A stretch of 64,000 nt of DNA from Sphingobium lactosutens (GCF_013393185.1 NZ_QJQX01000054.1:310001-374000), one strand, 5' to 3'. Positions 18,614 to 27,771 are shown, numbered from the stretch's first letter. Translations and numbers: made by a program. The notes: generated from the sequence alone by a model not told the origin.

Positions 18614-20107
18614 ATGGCAACGCAGATTCGACAAGATTTTAAGCCGGCCGCTGGTCCTGGCAGGCCTGACCTTCTGACGCTCGATGAAGCCATGGCACTC
18701 GACATGGTGCGCGCGAACCAGCTTTATGCGCGGCACCTCAACCGCCATCTGCTCCAGATATACGCGATACTGGGCCTGGACATGCTGGACGTGCGATCGG
18801 CGGAAGGCACGACGCTCCATCTGGCGGACGGGCGCCGGGTGCTGGACTTTTCGACCGGCATGGGGGCGGTCGGGCTGGGGCATAACCATCCGCGCATCCT
18901 TGCGGCCGAGCGGCTCTGCCACGAGCGGCGGATGCTCGACATCACCAAGCTGTCGCCGCACAAGCTGCAGGCCGCGCTCGCCTATAATCTGTCGCAGATA
19001 TTGCCCGACCCGCTGGACACCAGTTTCTTCGCGACATCCGGTGCGGAGGCGAATGAAGCCGCGATGAAGCTGGCCGAACGCATCCAGACCCCCAAGGGCA
19101 AGCGGAAATTCCTCTGCATGCAGGGGGCTTTCCACGGCAAGACCCATGGCGCGCTGTCGCTGACGACGGCGACGGACGTGCATACGGGCTTTCTGCTGGG
19201 CGTGCCCAGGGAGCATGTCATCTACATTCCCTATGGCGATATCGACGCCCTGCAACTGGCGATCGCGAATGCGAGCAAGGATGGCCGGCACAACGACATC
19301 ATCGCCGCCATCATGGAACCGATCAGGGGCACGGCCTGCGAAGTGCCGCCGCCAGGATATCTGAGCCAGTTCGTGCGGCTTTGCCGCGACAATGACATCA
19401 TTTCGATCTTCGACGAGGTGAAGGTCGGCTGCGGGCGGACCGGGCGCTTTTGCGCCTTCATGCACGAAGACACCGTCCCGGACGTGGTCACGCTGGCAAA
19501 GACGCTGGGCGGGGGAAAGCGCGCGATCGGTGCGATGGTGACGTCCCAGGCGCTGTTCGAACGCGCCTATGGCAACCGCAACGACTGCAACCTGCACAGC
19601 TCGACCTTCAGCGGCATCGGCGAAACCTGCGCGGTCTCGATCGAGACGCTCAACGCCCTCTATGAGGACGGGCTGATCGACAATGCCGCGAAGATGGGCG
19701 ACTATCTGGAGGCGCGGCTGGAAGGGTTGCGGATCAAATATCCCGGCACGCTGGTCGATGTGCGGGGGCGGGGGCTGTTCCGGGCGATCCGACTGAATTT
19801 CCGGGAGGATCTGGCGGCGCGGCTGGTCGATGTGTCGCGCAATCCGCTGTTCCTGACCTATCAGACGGTCCTGATCGGCGCCGTCGCCCGCCAATTGTTC
19901 GAGCGGCACGATATTCTCGTGCATTTCCAGCCGGGCGCGCGCGACATCCTGCATTTCATGCCGCCTTTCACGGTCACGCGGGCTGAAATCGATCAGCTGG
20001 TGGACGGGCTGGATGATATTTTCGCAAGAGGGATCGCCGACTCCGCGCTGCGTTTCGTCGCCGGCAATGTGAAGCGGCTGTTTTCCAGCGCACGGGGGAG
20101 GAACTGA
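18614..20107 (+). CDS. Class III PLP-dependent aminotransferase
   Basis: A 497-aa aminotransferase of the ornithine/acetylornithine group. It shows the PLP phosphate-binding SGAEANE (142-148), GAFHGKTHGA (171-180), the cofactor-ring pair DE (267-268, FDEVKVGCGRTG) and the Schiff-base Lys296 in TLAKTLGGGK. Family proteins are usually 400-460 aa; this one has an N-terminal extension of about 40 residues. The stop overlaps the next start (TGATG), making it the first gene of a seven-gene operon. Within that operon it might aminate a lipid-linked sugar or supply an amino donor; the true substrate is unknown. HpnO, a hopanoid aminotransferase, is a relative, but no hopanoid genes are nearby. Confidence 0.87.
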   Translation: MATQIRQDFKPAAGPGRPDLLTLDEAMALDMVRANQLYARHLNRHLLQIYAILGLDMLDVRSAEGTTLHLADGRRVLDFSTGMGAVGLGHNHPRILAAERLCHERRMLDITKLSPHKLQAALAYNLSQILPDPLDTSFFATSGAEANEAAMKLAERIQTPKGKRKFLCMQGAFHGKTHGALSLTTATDVHTGFLLGVPREHVIYIPYGDIDALQLAIANASKDGRHNDIIAAIMEPIRGTACEVPPPGYLSQFVRLCRDNDIISIFDEVKVGCGRTGRFCAFMHEDTVPDVVTLAKTLGGGKRAIGAMVTSQALFERAYGNRNDCNLHSSTFSGIGETCAVSIETLNALYEDGLIDNAAKMGDYLEARLEGLRIKYPGTLVDVRGRGLFRAIRLNFREDLAARLVDVSRNPLFLTYQTVLIGAVARQLFERHDILVHFQPGARDILHFMPPFTVTRAEIDQLVDGLDDIFARGIADSALRFVAGNVKRLFSSARGRN

Positions 20108-21675
20108 TGCTCCTGTCCGCCGCAAAACCGGGATCGGCGACCGCGCAGATCGACATCGGCCGCTGGCTGGACCGCATCTGCCCGATCGCCTTCCCGCTGA
20201 TCGCGCTCATCCTGTTCCTGCTGGCCACCCATCACGGCATCGGCATATGGCCGGACAGCGCGCGCTACATGAACATGGCGCATAATGCCTGGGATGCGCC
20301 GCTCTATCCCGCGCTGCTGCAACTGGTGGCGATGACCGGACTCGACATCGTCCAGGGGGCATGGCTCATCGCCATCGTCCTGGCCGTGCTCAACCCATGG
20401 CTCAGCTGGCATCTGTTGCGCCGGGCCTGCGGCCAGCCCGCCTATGCCGCTTTTGGCACCGCGCTGATCGTCCTCTCGCCGCAGACGGCCTCGCTCCATG
20501 CGCTTGCCATGTCGGAGCCGCTCTTCCTGGCGATGATCCTCGCGACGCTCGGTGCGCTGCTGCGCTATCTGCGGGACGATGACGGGCGCTGGCTGATCGT
20601 TGCGGGCACATGGATCGGGCTGGCGTCGCTAGTGCGCTTCACCGGGCCGCCGCTCGGCGCCGCCATCGCGCTCTTCCTGCTGATCGATCCCCGCCACAGC
20701 CTGCCGCGCCGCCTGGCGAATATCGCCCGCATCCTCCTGCCTTCGGCCGCGATCTTCCTCGGCTGGGCGCTGCTCAGCGAGGAAATTACCGGTCGCTCCA
20801 CCGGGCGGCCGCTCGAATGGTTCGGCAATATGGCAGGCAGCGAATGGCTGGCCAGCTTCAATGCGCTGACGATCTGGATATTGCCCAACGGCGTGCCCTT
20901 CGCGATCCGCAGCACGCTGTTCCTCGCGGTGTTCGCGGCGAGCCTCTGGCTGCTCGCCCGGCATGGCTGGCAGGCGGTCAGGGCGCGGATCGACGGACAG
21001 GGCACTCCCGACCTGCTCGCCGTGCCGCTAACCTTCTTCTTCTTCGCCTATCTCGCCTTCATGGTGCTGGCGACGTCGATCGAGGCCAATCTGCACCTCA
21101 ACGGCCGCTACGCCTATCCGATCTACGGCACCAGCATCATGGCGGTGACGATCGCGCTTGCCTGGTTCCGGGATGCGACCGGGCCGACCCGGCTGGTGCG
21201 TCATGCGCTGACGGGCCTGGGCGTGGTGATGCTGCTCAGCCATGGCCTGCGGACAGCCGACCGCACGCATGAGGCATATGTGGATGGCGTCGGCTATGCC
21301 TCGCGCCAGTGGGTCACGTCCCCCACCATCGCTGCCGTCGGCCGCCTGCCGAGGGACGCGATCCTCTACAGCAACGGCGCCGACATCATCGGCTATCATC
21401 TGCGCAGGCGGTCGCGCGGGCTGCCGGAGCCTTTCGCGCTGCGCACCGGGCATGACGATCCCGCCTTCCCCTATGCCGCCCAGCTTGCCGCAGCGCGCGC
21501 GGCACTGGCCCGGGGCAATGCCTATGTCGTGTTCCTGAACGGGGTCGACTGGCGCTTCTACATGGGGTCCGAAAAGGAACTGGCCCGCAAACTGGATCTG
21601 GTTCGGGTCGCGCAGCTGGCCGACGGCAGCATCTATGCCGCACGCAGTGCGCAAGTCGGGGAGATTGAGCCATGA
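20107..21675 (+). CDS. GT-C type membrane glycosyltransferase
   Basis: A 522-aa polytopic protein with about ten membrane segments in the first 400 residues and a soluble periplasmic C-terminal part. The first periplasmic loop has IWPDSARYMNMA with Asp50 and Tyr54, the D-x3-Y arrangement of PMT/ArnT/arabinosyltransferase-like GT-C enzymes that use polyprenyl-phosphate sugars. It would transfer a lipid-linked sugar on the periplasmic face. Start and stop overlap the neighbours (TGATG before, ATGA after). It is the expected consumer of the donor made by the UbiA, HAD, GMC and SDR enzymes of the operon. Confidence 0.8.
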   Translation: MLLSAAKPGSATAQIDIGRWLDRICPIAFPLIALILFLLATHHGIGIWPDSARYMNMAHNAWDAPLYPALLQLVAMTGLDIVQGAWLIAIVLAVLNPWLSWHLLRRACGQPAYAAFGTALIVLSPQTASLHALAMSEPLFLAMILATLGALLRYLRDDDGRWLIVAGTWIGLASLVRFTGPPLGAAIALFLLIDPRHSLPRRLANIARILLPSAAIFLGWALLSEEITGRSTGRPLEWFGNMAGSEWLASFNALTIWILPNGVPFAIRSTLFLAVFAASLWLLARHGWQAVRARIDGQGTPDLLAVPLTFFFFAYLAFMVLATSIEANLHLNGRYAYPIYGTSIMAVTIALAWFRDATGPTRLVRHALTGLGVVMLLSHGLRTADRTHEAYVDGVGYASRQWVTSPTIAAVGRLPRDAILYSNGADIIGYHLRRRSRGLPEPFALRTGHDDPAFPYAAQLAAARAALARGNAYVVFLNGVDWRFYMGSEKELARKLDLVRVAQLADGSIYAARSAQVGEIEP

Positions 21676-22664
21676 GACACCAGGGTACGGCCGACATCCC
21701 GGCGACGCACAATCCACGCGGCAGGGTGCGCGACTATATCGCGATCGCCCGGCTCGATCACATGACCAAGCATGTGTTCATCCTGCCCGGCATCCTCCTG
21801 GCCCATGTGTTGCGGCACCCGGCTGTCCAGACGGTGCCGATCACCATCCTGATCGGACTGTTGAGCGCGGTCGCGATCGCATCGGCCAATTATGTGATCA
21901 ACGAATGGCTGGATCGCGAATTCGACGCCTTTCATCCGCTCAAATCGTCACGGACCGCCGTGCATCGCAACCTGTCGCCGGCGATCGTCTATACCGAATA
22001 TATGCTACTGGTCGTGCTGGGGCTGGGGCTGGCGATGCAGCTGGGCGCGCTGTTCGCCTTCACCGCTGCCGCCTTTGTGCTGTCGGGCCTGATCTACAAT
22101 GTCGCGCCGATCCGGACCAAGGACCGGGTCTATCTGGATGTGTTGAGCGAGAGCATCAACAACCCGATCCGGCTGATGCTGGGCTGGACTATGGTCGATC
22201 CGACCACCATGCCGCCCAGCAGCCTGCTGTTCGCCTACTGGATGGGGGGCGGCTTCCTGATGGCGGCCAAGCGGCTTGCCGAATATCGCGACATCACCGC
22301 CGACGGCGGCGCCGACCTGCTGCCCCGCTATCGCCGTTCCTTCAGCCGCTACAATGCCGAATATCTGGCGGTGTCCTGCCTGCTCTACGCCATGCTGTCA
22401 GCCTTCTTCCTGGCCGTCTTCCTGATCAAATACCGGCAGGAATATATTTTCGCGCTGCCATTCATCGCGATCCTGTTCGCCAGCTATTTCTGGCTGGCCA
22501 TGCTCCATGGATCGGTCGCATCGCGGCCAGAGCGGCTGTTCCGGTCACGGCGGTTGATGCTGGCATCCTTGAGCGTGGCGGTGGCGCTGACGGTGCTGAC
22601 CTTCATCGACATGCCGTTCCTCAACGATCTGTCAGCGCCCTCCTACGTCCATGTTCAGCCGTGA
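21672..22664 (+). CDS. UbiA-superfamily, decaprenyl-phosphate phosphoribosyltransferase-like
   Basis: A 330-aa membrane protein with eight or nine predicted membrane segments. The first Asp-rich motif is N77-x3-D81-x3-D85 (NEWLDREFD) followed by HPLKSSR, like the D...HP-x-K-x-x-R segment of decaprenyl-phosphate phosphoribosyltransferases (mycobacterial Rv3806c; Azorhizobium NoeC). Those enzymes join phosphoribosyl pyrophosphate to a polyprenyl phosphate; true aromatic prenyltransferases lack this HP-x-K signature. The following HAD phosphatase fits, because many homologues carry a HAD domain fused to UbiA. Substrate is inferred, not proven. Confidence 0.78.
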   Translation: MRHQGTADIPATHNPRGRVRDYIAIARLDHMTKHVFILPGILLAHVLRHPAVQTVPITILIGLLSAVAIASANYVINEWLDREFDAFHPLKSSRTAVHRNLSPAIVYTEYMLLVVLGLGLAMQLGALFAFTAAAFVLSGLIYNVAPIRTKDRVYLDVLSESINNPIRLMLGWTMVDPTTMPPSSLLFAYWMGGGFLMAAKRLAEYRDITADGGADLLPRYRRSFSRYNAEYLAVSCLLYAMLSAFFLAVFLIKYRQEYIFALPFIAILFASYFWLAMLHGSVASRPERLFRSRRLMLASLSVAVALTVLTFIDMPFLNDLSAPSYVHVQP

Positions 22665-23302
22665 CCCGCAGCCTCATCTGGGACGAATTCGACCTGGTCG
22701 TGTTCGACATGGATGGGACGCTGTACGACCAGTCCCGCCTTCAGCGCCACATGATGGCGGCGCTGGCGCGGGATGCGCTCCGCAGGCGAAGCCTGTGCAC
22801 GATCCGCACCCTGTCCGCCTTCCGCAAGCAGCGCGAAAGCATGGCCGACATGCCGGTGGAGGATTTCGACGCGGCGCAATATCGCTTGCCCGGCCGCGCG
22901 CCCGAACAGGTGCGCATGATGGTCGCCGACTGGATGGAGCGCCGCCCGCTTCCCCTGTTGCGCCGGTATCGTGCCGCAGGGGTCGGGCAATTGTTCGAAC
23001 GGCTGGCCCGGCGCCATGTGGTGGCGATCTATTCCGACTATCCGCCTTCCGAAAAGCTGGCCGCGCTTGGCCTTTCGGCGGCCCTGACGGTGGGCGCCAA
23101 TGATGTGGGACGGTTGAAGCCCGATCCGTCGGGGCTGCTGCTGCTCATGGAGCGGGCGCATGTGGCGCCTGCCCGCACGCTGATGATCGGCGATCGCGAC
23201 GACCGCGATGGCGAGGCCGCGCGTCGGGCCGGGGTGCGTGCGCTCATCCGGGGACGCGATTTCCGGCATTTCGACGAGCCGATCTTTCGCCATGTGGCCT
23301 GA
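22661..23302 (+). CDS. HAD-family phosphatase
   Basis: A 213-aa HAD hydrolase. Motif I is FDMDGTLYD (two aspartates, near residue 15), motif II is the serine in YSDYP, motif III is the lysine in RLKPDP, and motif IV is IGDRDDRDG. The start is GTG, forming GTGA with the UbiA stop (22661-22664); the much longer upstream frame is inside ubiA. In a phosphoribosyl-polyprenyl pathway a phosphatase must remove the 5-phosphate after the UbiA step, which is the inferred job here. Confidence 0.82.
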   Translation: MTRSLIWDEFDLVVFDMDGTLYDQSRLQRHMMAALARDALRRRSLCTIRTLSAFRKQRESMADMPVEDFDAAQYRLPGRAPEQVRMMVADWMERRPLPLLRRYRAAGVGQLFERLARRHVVAIYSDYPPSEKLAALGLSAALTVGANDVGRLKPDPSGLLLLMERAHVAPARTLMIGDRDDRDGEAARRAGVRALIRGRDFRHFDEPIFRHVA

Positions 23303-23636
23303 TTTCCCCGCAACCGTCCGCGCTCTGGCGGAAGCGATCGCCGATCGGGAGACAGGCGCCGCAGGCTCGCCCGAAGCCGCCGCCGCCTTCGTCCTGGCAA
23401 GCTTTCGGGGCATGCCCGCCTATTTGCGTCCGCCGCTGCGTGCAGCGACCCTGTTCTTCGACGCATGGCCCGCGATCAGGCGTGGACGGCCTTTCCACCG
23501 ACTGCCGGTCGACCTGCGGTTGCGGCAATTCGATGCCTGGGAACGCTCGCCGATCGGACCGGCCCGCATGCTGACGACCTTCTTTGCCAGCCTGATAGTG
23601 TTTAGCCTGTGGTCGAACGACGGCGCGCATGGCTGA
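23292..23636 (+). CDS. Small protein coupled to GMC oxidoreductase
   Basis: A 114-aa protein not assigned to a family. It has an N-terminal helix with many alanines, an arginine-rich middle (RRGRPFHRLPVDLRLRQF) and one hydrophobic stretch near the C-terminus (MLTTFFASLIVFSLW). It overlaps the HAD gene by 11 bases and the GMC gene by 8 bases (ATGGCTGA). GMC oxidoreductases often have a small partner subunit encoded just upstream, so it may be a membrane-anchoring or maturation partner. Function inferred from position only. Confidence 0.68.
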   Translation: MWPDFPATVRALAEAIADRETGAAGSPEAAAAFVLASFRGMPAYLRPPLRAATLFFDAWPAIRRGRPFHRLPVDLRLRQFDAWERSPIGPARMLTTFFASLIVFSLWSNDGAHG

Positions 23637-25035
23637 CCGGCTGCGGACCGATGTGGCGGTGATCGGATCGGGACCGGGCGGTGCGGTCACGGCGAGCCTG
23701 TGCGCGGAGGCCGGCTATGCCACCTTGCTGATCGAGGACGGGCCGGACCTGCCGCTGGAGGCGAACGCGCATTTTTCCGGCGACGAGATATTGAGCAAAT
23801 ATCGCAATGCCGGCATCGCCATGGCGTTCGGCAAACCGTCGGTCAGCTTTGTCGAGGGGCGCTGCGTCGGGGGCGGAAGCGAAGTCAATCGCGGCCTTTA
23901 TCACCGCACGCCGGCCTATGTGCTGGAACAATGGAGCCGCAGCCACCGCGTCGATCATCTGACGGAGGCGGCGCTGGCGCCGCATTTCGACGCATGCGAG
24001 CAGACCGCCCGGATATCGCGGCTGCCCGGAACGGCGCCCGATCTGTCGCAGAGGCTGGGCGACGGCGCGGCGCGGCTGGGGTGGGACGCGATCGCCGCGC
24101 CGCGGCTCTACGATTATGGCGCGGGCCGCAAACAGTCGATGAGCGAGACGTTCGTCCCCCGCTTTCGGCAAGCCGGCGGTCGGCTCATTGCGGATTGCCG
24201 CGCTACGCGGATACGGCGTCTCGGCGGGAAATGGGAAGTGACGGCTCGGCAGGGGCGGGGCGACCTGACGATCGAGGCCGATGCCCTGTTTGTCGCCTGC
24301 GGCGCGGTGCAGACGCCGGCTTTGCTGCGCCGGTCGGGTTTTCGCCGCAATATCGGCAACAGCCTGCGTTTCCACCCGATGATGAAGGCGGTCGCCCTGT
24401 TCGACGCGTCGGTCAATCGCCCCGGCGATCCCGACCCGGTGCACCAGATCAAGATGTTCGAGCCGCGCTTCGGCATCGGCTGCTCCATCAGTTCGCCCGC
24501 GCTGCTGGCGCTGGCGCTGGCGGGCAATCCGCAGATGCGCGCGCGGATCGGCTCCGACGCGGCCAGGATGGGTCTCTATTATGTCCAGAACGGCACTGGC
24601 CACGCCAGGGTGCGCAACCTGCCGGCGATGCAGGATCCGCTGGTGTCGATCCGGCATGAGGAAGAGGAACTGGACCAGCTTTATGACGGGCTGAAGCATC
24701 TGATGCGGGCGCTCTTTGCTGCCGGGGCCGAAGCGGTGCAGCCCTGCATCCGGGGCTTTCCGCTGCTGCGATCCGTTGACGAGATTGCCGCCCTGCCCGC
24801 GCAGCCGTGGCGATCCGCCCTGCTGACATCGGTGCATGTCTTTGCGTCCTGCCCGATGGGCGAGGACATGTCGCTGTGCGCGACCGATAGCTGGGGACGG
24901 GTCCATGGCGGCGACGGGCTGCGGATCGCCGACGCATCGCTGATGTGCGGCCCGACCATCGCCAACCCGCAGGGCAGCGTCATGGCGATCGCCCATCGCA
25001 ACGCGCTGCATGCGCTGGAAAGGCGGTTCGCATGA
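23629..25035 (+). CDS. GMC-family FAD oxidoreductase
   Basis: A 468-aa flavoprotein. The N-terminal dinucleotide-binding loop is IGSGPGGAVTA (residues 12-22), a GRCVGGGSEVNRG segment is near residue 80, and the C-terminal GMC catalytic block reads HVFASCPMGED followed by LRIADASLMCG. GMC enzymes oxidise alcohols to carbonyls using FAD. In this operon it may oxidise the 2-hydroxyl of a polyprenyl-phospho-pentose before SDR reduction, the job done by the unrelated DprE1 in mycobacteria; this is inference. It overlaps both neighbours (8 bases before, ATGA after). Confidence 0.85.
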   Translation: MADRLRTDVAVIGSGPGGAVTASLCAEAGYATLLIEDGPDLPLEANAHFSGDEILSKYRNAGIAMAFGKPSVSFVEGRCVGGGSEVNRGLYHRTPAYVLEQWSRSHRVDHLTEAALAPHFDACEQTARISRLPGTAPDLSQRLGDGAARLGWDAIAAPRLYDYGAGRKQSMSETFVPRFRQAGGRLIADCRATRIRRLGGKWEVTARQGRGDLTIEADALFVACGAVQTPALLRRSGFRRNIGNSLRFHPMMKAVALFDASVNRPGDPDPVHQIKMFEPRFGIGCSISSPALLALALAGNPQMRARIGSDAARMGLYYVQNGTGHARVRNLPAMQDPLVSIRHEEEELDQLYDGLKHLMRALFAAGAEAVQPCIRGFPLLRSVDEIAALPAQPWRSALLTSVHVFASCPMGEDMSLCATDSWGRVHGGDGLRIADASLMCGPTIANPQGSVMAIAHRNALHALERRFA

Positions 25036-26054
25036 CCCTGCACCTCGTCACCGGCGGATCGGGCTTTATCGGCGCGCGCGTCGCCCGACGCCTCCATGAG
25101 CGCGGCGATCGCGTGCGGGTGATCGACAGGATCCGCGATCCGGGCCTGCCATCCGCGATCGACTTCCGGCAGGGCAGCATCTGCGACGGGGCCATGGTCG
25201 CGGACGCCATGCGCGGCGTCGACATCGTCCATCACCACGCCGCGCTGGTGGCGCAGTCCGGCGCCGGCCGGCGCTATCGAGAGGTCAATGTCGAAGGAAG
25301 CCGCACCGTCGCGCTCGAAGCCGTGCGCGCGGGCGTCGGCGCAATGATCCATCTCAGCAGCACCTCCATCTACGGCATGCCGCCGCCGGGTGCGATCACC
25401 GCGCAAACGGTGCCGCATCCCTTCGAAGCCTATGGCCGATCGAAACTGGAAGCCGAAGGCATCATCGCGGATATCTGCGAAGCGGCCCGCATGCCGTTGA
25501 TCACCATCCGCCCGCGCGTCACGCTGGGCGGCGGCCGTTTGGGCATCTACCAGATATTGTTCCAGTGGATCGCCGAAGGCCGCCGCCTCTACATCATCGG
25601 CGACGGCAAAAACCGGCAACAGTTCATCCATGTCGATGACCTGATCGACTTCTACATGCTGGCGCTCGCGCAGGAGCGGCCGGGCACCTATAATGTCGGC
25701 ACCGACCGGTTCGGAACGTTGCGGGAGGATCTGGAGACGCTGATCCGCCATGCGGGCAGCGCGTCGCGGATTGTCGGCCTGCCCGTCGGGCCGGCGATTG
25801 CGGCGCTGGCGACCTTGCGGGCCTTGCGGCTGTCGCCGCTGGTGGCGTGGCAATATCGGACCTATCATCGCGACTGCCATTTCGACGTGGCGCCGCTGAA
25901 GGCGATCGGATGGAAGGCGCGCTATTCCAACGCCGCCATGCTGGCGGAAAGCTATGACTGGTTCCTGACGCATCGCCACGCGATAACCATGGCGTCGGCG
26001 CATCGTTCGCGCTTACCGCAACGTGCCATCGGGCTGATCCGCCGCCTGTCCTGA
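25032..26054 (+). CDS. NAD-dependent epimerase/dehydratase (extended SDR)
   Basis: A 340-aa extended SDR. The nucleotide-binding motif is TGGSGFIG (residues 7-14) and the catalytic pair YGRSK is near residue 137, with a preceding serine in LSSTSIYG. The C-terminus resembles 3-beta-HSD/epimerase proteins acting on lipid-linked or sugar substrates. The ATG at 25032 overlaps the GMC stop (ATGA); the longer frame is discarded. A ketone made by the GMC enzyme could be reduced by this protein, giving net epimerisation. Its last 42 bases overlap the 3' end of the convergent flippase-like gene. Confidence 0.84.
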   Translation: MTLHLVTGGSGFIGARVARRLHERGDRVRVIDRIRDPGLPSAIDFRQGSICDGAMVADAMRGVDIVHHHAALVAQSGAGRRYREVNVEGSRTVALEAVRAGVGAMIHLSSTSIYGMPPPGAITAQTVPHPFEAYGRSKLEAEGIIADICEAARMPLITIRPRVTLGGGRLGIYQILFQWIAEGRRLYIIGDGKNRQQFIHVDDLIDFYMLALAQERPGTYNVGTDRFGTLREDLETLIRHAGSASRIVGLPVGPAIAALATLRALRLSPLVAWQYRTYHRDCHFDVAPLKAIGWKARYSNAAMLAESYDWFLTHRHAITMASAHRSRLPQRAIGLIRRLS

Positions 26055-27059
26055 ATGCCTGCCGCGCCGCGCCGTCGCCAGCCAGACCAGCGCATAGAGG
26101 GCGGTCGGCGCCCAAAGCAGCAGATGGGCCAGCATCAGCACCGCCGCGCCGAAATTCCGATCCACCCCGGCAAGGCGGAACATCGCCAGTCCGAACAGTT
26201 CGAAAGTGCCGAAATGTCCGGGCAGTCCCGGCACCAACGTTCCCAGGGTGCTGGCCGTAAAGGCGGCCATGGCGGGCGCCCATTGGCCGATCGCGCCGCC
26301 CAGGCTGATCCAGGCGCCCAGGAACAGGCCCGCCTCCAATATCCAGCATGTCAGCGACAGAAGCAGGAAGAGTCCCTGCCGGCGCGATGACCGCAATATC
26401 GCAAAGCTGCGCAGGGTGGCCCAGGCTCCGTCGACGATCCTGCCTTTCCAGCCGCGGGCGACCGATGCGCCGGACGGCGTCGGCGTTCGCCCCGCAATCA
26501 GCGCAGCCAGCCGGGCCAGGATCATGAAGCCCAGCAACAGTCCGAGGGCGGCGGTCAGGCCGGTCGCCGTTCCGAGATGGCTGGCAAACAGGACGCCGCC
26601 CAGCAGCAGCAGGGCGGACAGGTCGTAAAATCGTTCGATCAGCATCGCGCCAAGAACGCTGCTCGCCGGCAGTCCCATGGACCGCTGGAACCAGGCGAGC
26701 CGGAAAATGTCGCCGGCGCGCAGCGGCAGCAGGTCGCTGATCCCGAAACTGGCGATGAAGGGGCCGGGCACCGCGCGCAGCGGCACCGGGCGGCCGGACA
26801 CCGCCTCCAGCAGCATCCAGAACCGAACGGCGCGCAGATAGAAATCGAGGCCATATAGGAACAGGGCCAGGATCAGCGGCGTCATCGTCGCCCGCCTTGC
26901 GAGGGCGGCGATTTCGGACAGGTCGAGCTGGCTGACGAATATGCCGAGCAGCACGGCCCCAGCGAGGCTCTGGAGCAAGGCTCGCCAATAGCGAGACGAT
27001 GTTCCGCGCCGCGATAAAGGGAGCCTGAAGCCCGGCTTTAGGGGGCGCGGAACCTGCAT
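26013..27059 (-). CDS. UPF0104/LPG-synthase-TM-like membrane protein (flippase-like)
   Basis: A 348-aa protein with about eight hydrophobic segments, matching the lysylphosphatidylglycerol synthase TM family. Typical marks are the early FYLRAVRFWMLL, the SDLLPLRAGDIFRL segment and the late LVPGLPGHFGTFEL segment. Members are proposed to flip or scramble lipid-linked substrates (MprF N-terminal domain, AglD-like). It faces the operon ending in the SDR gene, overlapping it by 42 bases, so it may translocate the lipid-linked sugar. This is inference; it is transcribed from the opposite strand. Confidence 0.78.
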   Translation of the reverse strand: MQVPRPLKPGFRLPLSRRGTSSRYWRALLQSLAGAVLLGIFVSQLDLSEIAALARRATMTPLILALFLYGLDFYLRAVRFWMLLEAVSGRPVPLRAVPGPFIASFGISDLLPLRAGDIFRLAWFQRSMGLPASSVLGAMLIERFYDLSALLLLGGVLFASHLGTATGLTAALGLLLGFMILARLAALIAGRTPTPSGASVARGWKGRIVDGAWATLRSFAILRSSRRQGLFLLLSLTCWILEAGLFLGAWISLGGAIGQWAPAMAAFTASTLGTLVPGLPGHFGTFELFGLAMFRLAGVDRNFGAAVLMLAHLLLWAPTALYALVWLATARRGRHSGQAADQPDGTLR

Positions 27060-27180
27060 CGATTGACCATAGTCGGCTTTCCCGCGCTCGCCAGCTTATC
27101 GGAAGAATTACCCCTCATGGCGGTGAGCCGTGGCGGCCGGCAATGCAATGGCCTGCGCCCTGCCGGCCGCCCGGACGTCT

Positions 27181-27687
27181 TCACCGCGCCTTTACGGCGG
27201 TGGCCTCGATTTCGACCAGGAAGCCGGGATTGGCGAGGGCGGCGACCTGCACGGTCGACCGGGCCACCTTGTTGGGCTGCCCGGCTGTGCCGAAAAATTG
27301 GGCATAGGCTTCGGAAAAGCCTTTGAAATCCTGCTTGCCGCCCAGCTTCGGATCGCCGACCAGGAAGACGGTCAGCTTCACCACATCCTTCAGGCCATAG
27401 CCCTGCGCGGCGAGCAGCCCCTCGATCTTGCGGAAGATGGCGATGCTTTGCGCCCGGGTGTCGCCATAGGCGGCTGGGGTCGCCGGATCGGCTGCCTTGT
27501 CCGCGACCGGAGGCACCTGGCCGCTCAGATACAGGGTTTCCAGGCCCGCCGGGACCGTGACGCCGGTCAATATGGGGGACGGGCCGTCCGCGCCATGACG
27601 GACGATGGCCGGCTGGGCCTGGGCGATGCCGGCGCCGCCCAGCAGGAGGCCGAGCGCGGCGAGGGGATGAGAAATGGACAGCGACAT
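27181..27687 (-). CDS. Exported RidA/YjgF-family protein
   Basis: A 168-aa protein with a signal peptide (MSLSISHPLAALGLLLG, cleavage near AQAQ) followed by a RidA domain: YLSGQVPP, IFRKIEGLLAAQGYGL, DVVKLTVFLV and the C-terminal RSTVQVAALANPGFLVEIEA split region with the conserved arginine and glutamate. RidA proteins hydrolyse reactive enamines/imines made by amine-oxidising or PLP enzymes. The start at 27687 has GGAG nine bases before it; an in-frame upstream extension is not used. It follows the flavin amine oxidase gene, whose product would be an imine, so the pairing is chemically sensible. Confidence 0.86.
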   Translation of the reverse strand: MSLSISHPLAALGLLLGGAGIAQAQPAIVRHGADGPSPILTGVTVPAGLETLYLSGQVPPVADKAADPATPAAYGDTRAQSIAIFRKIEGLLAAQGYGLKDVVKLTVFLVGDPKLGGKQDFKGFSEAYAQFFGTAGQPNKVARSTVQVAALANPGFLVEIEATAVKAR

Positions 27688-27771
27688 GGACAACTCCGTT
27701 GCGGTAGAGTGATTTCGAGTGAAATGGAACATTTCATGGCTCTTAAATCACGGAAAACAAAAGAAAGTAGG

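Noticed and set aside
18614..20107. Hopanoid aminotransferase (HpnO) assignment
   Set aside because: No squalene-hopene cyclase, HpnH or HpnG gene is near; class III membership alone does not support it.
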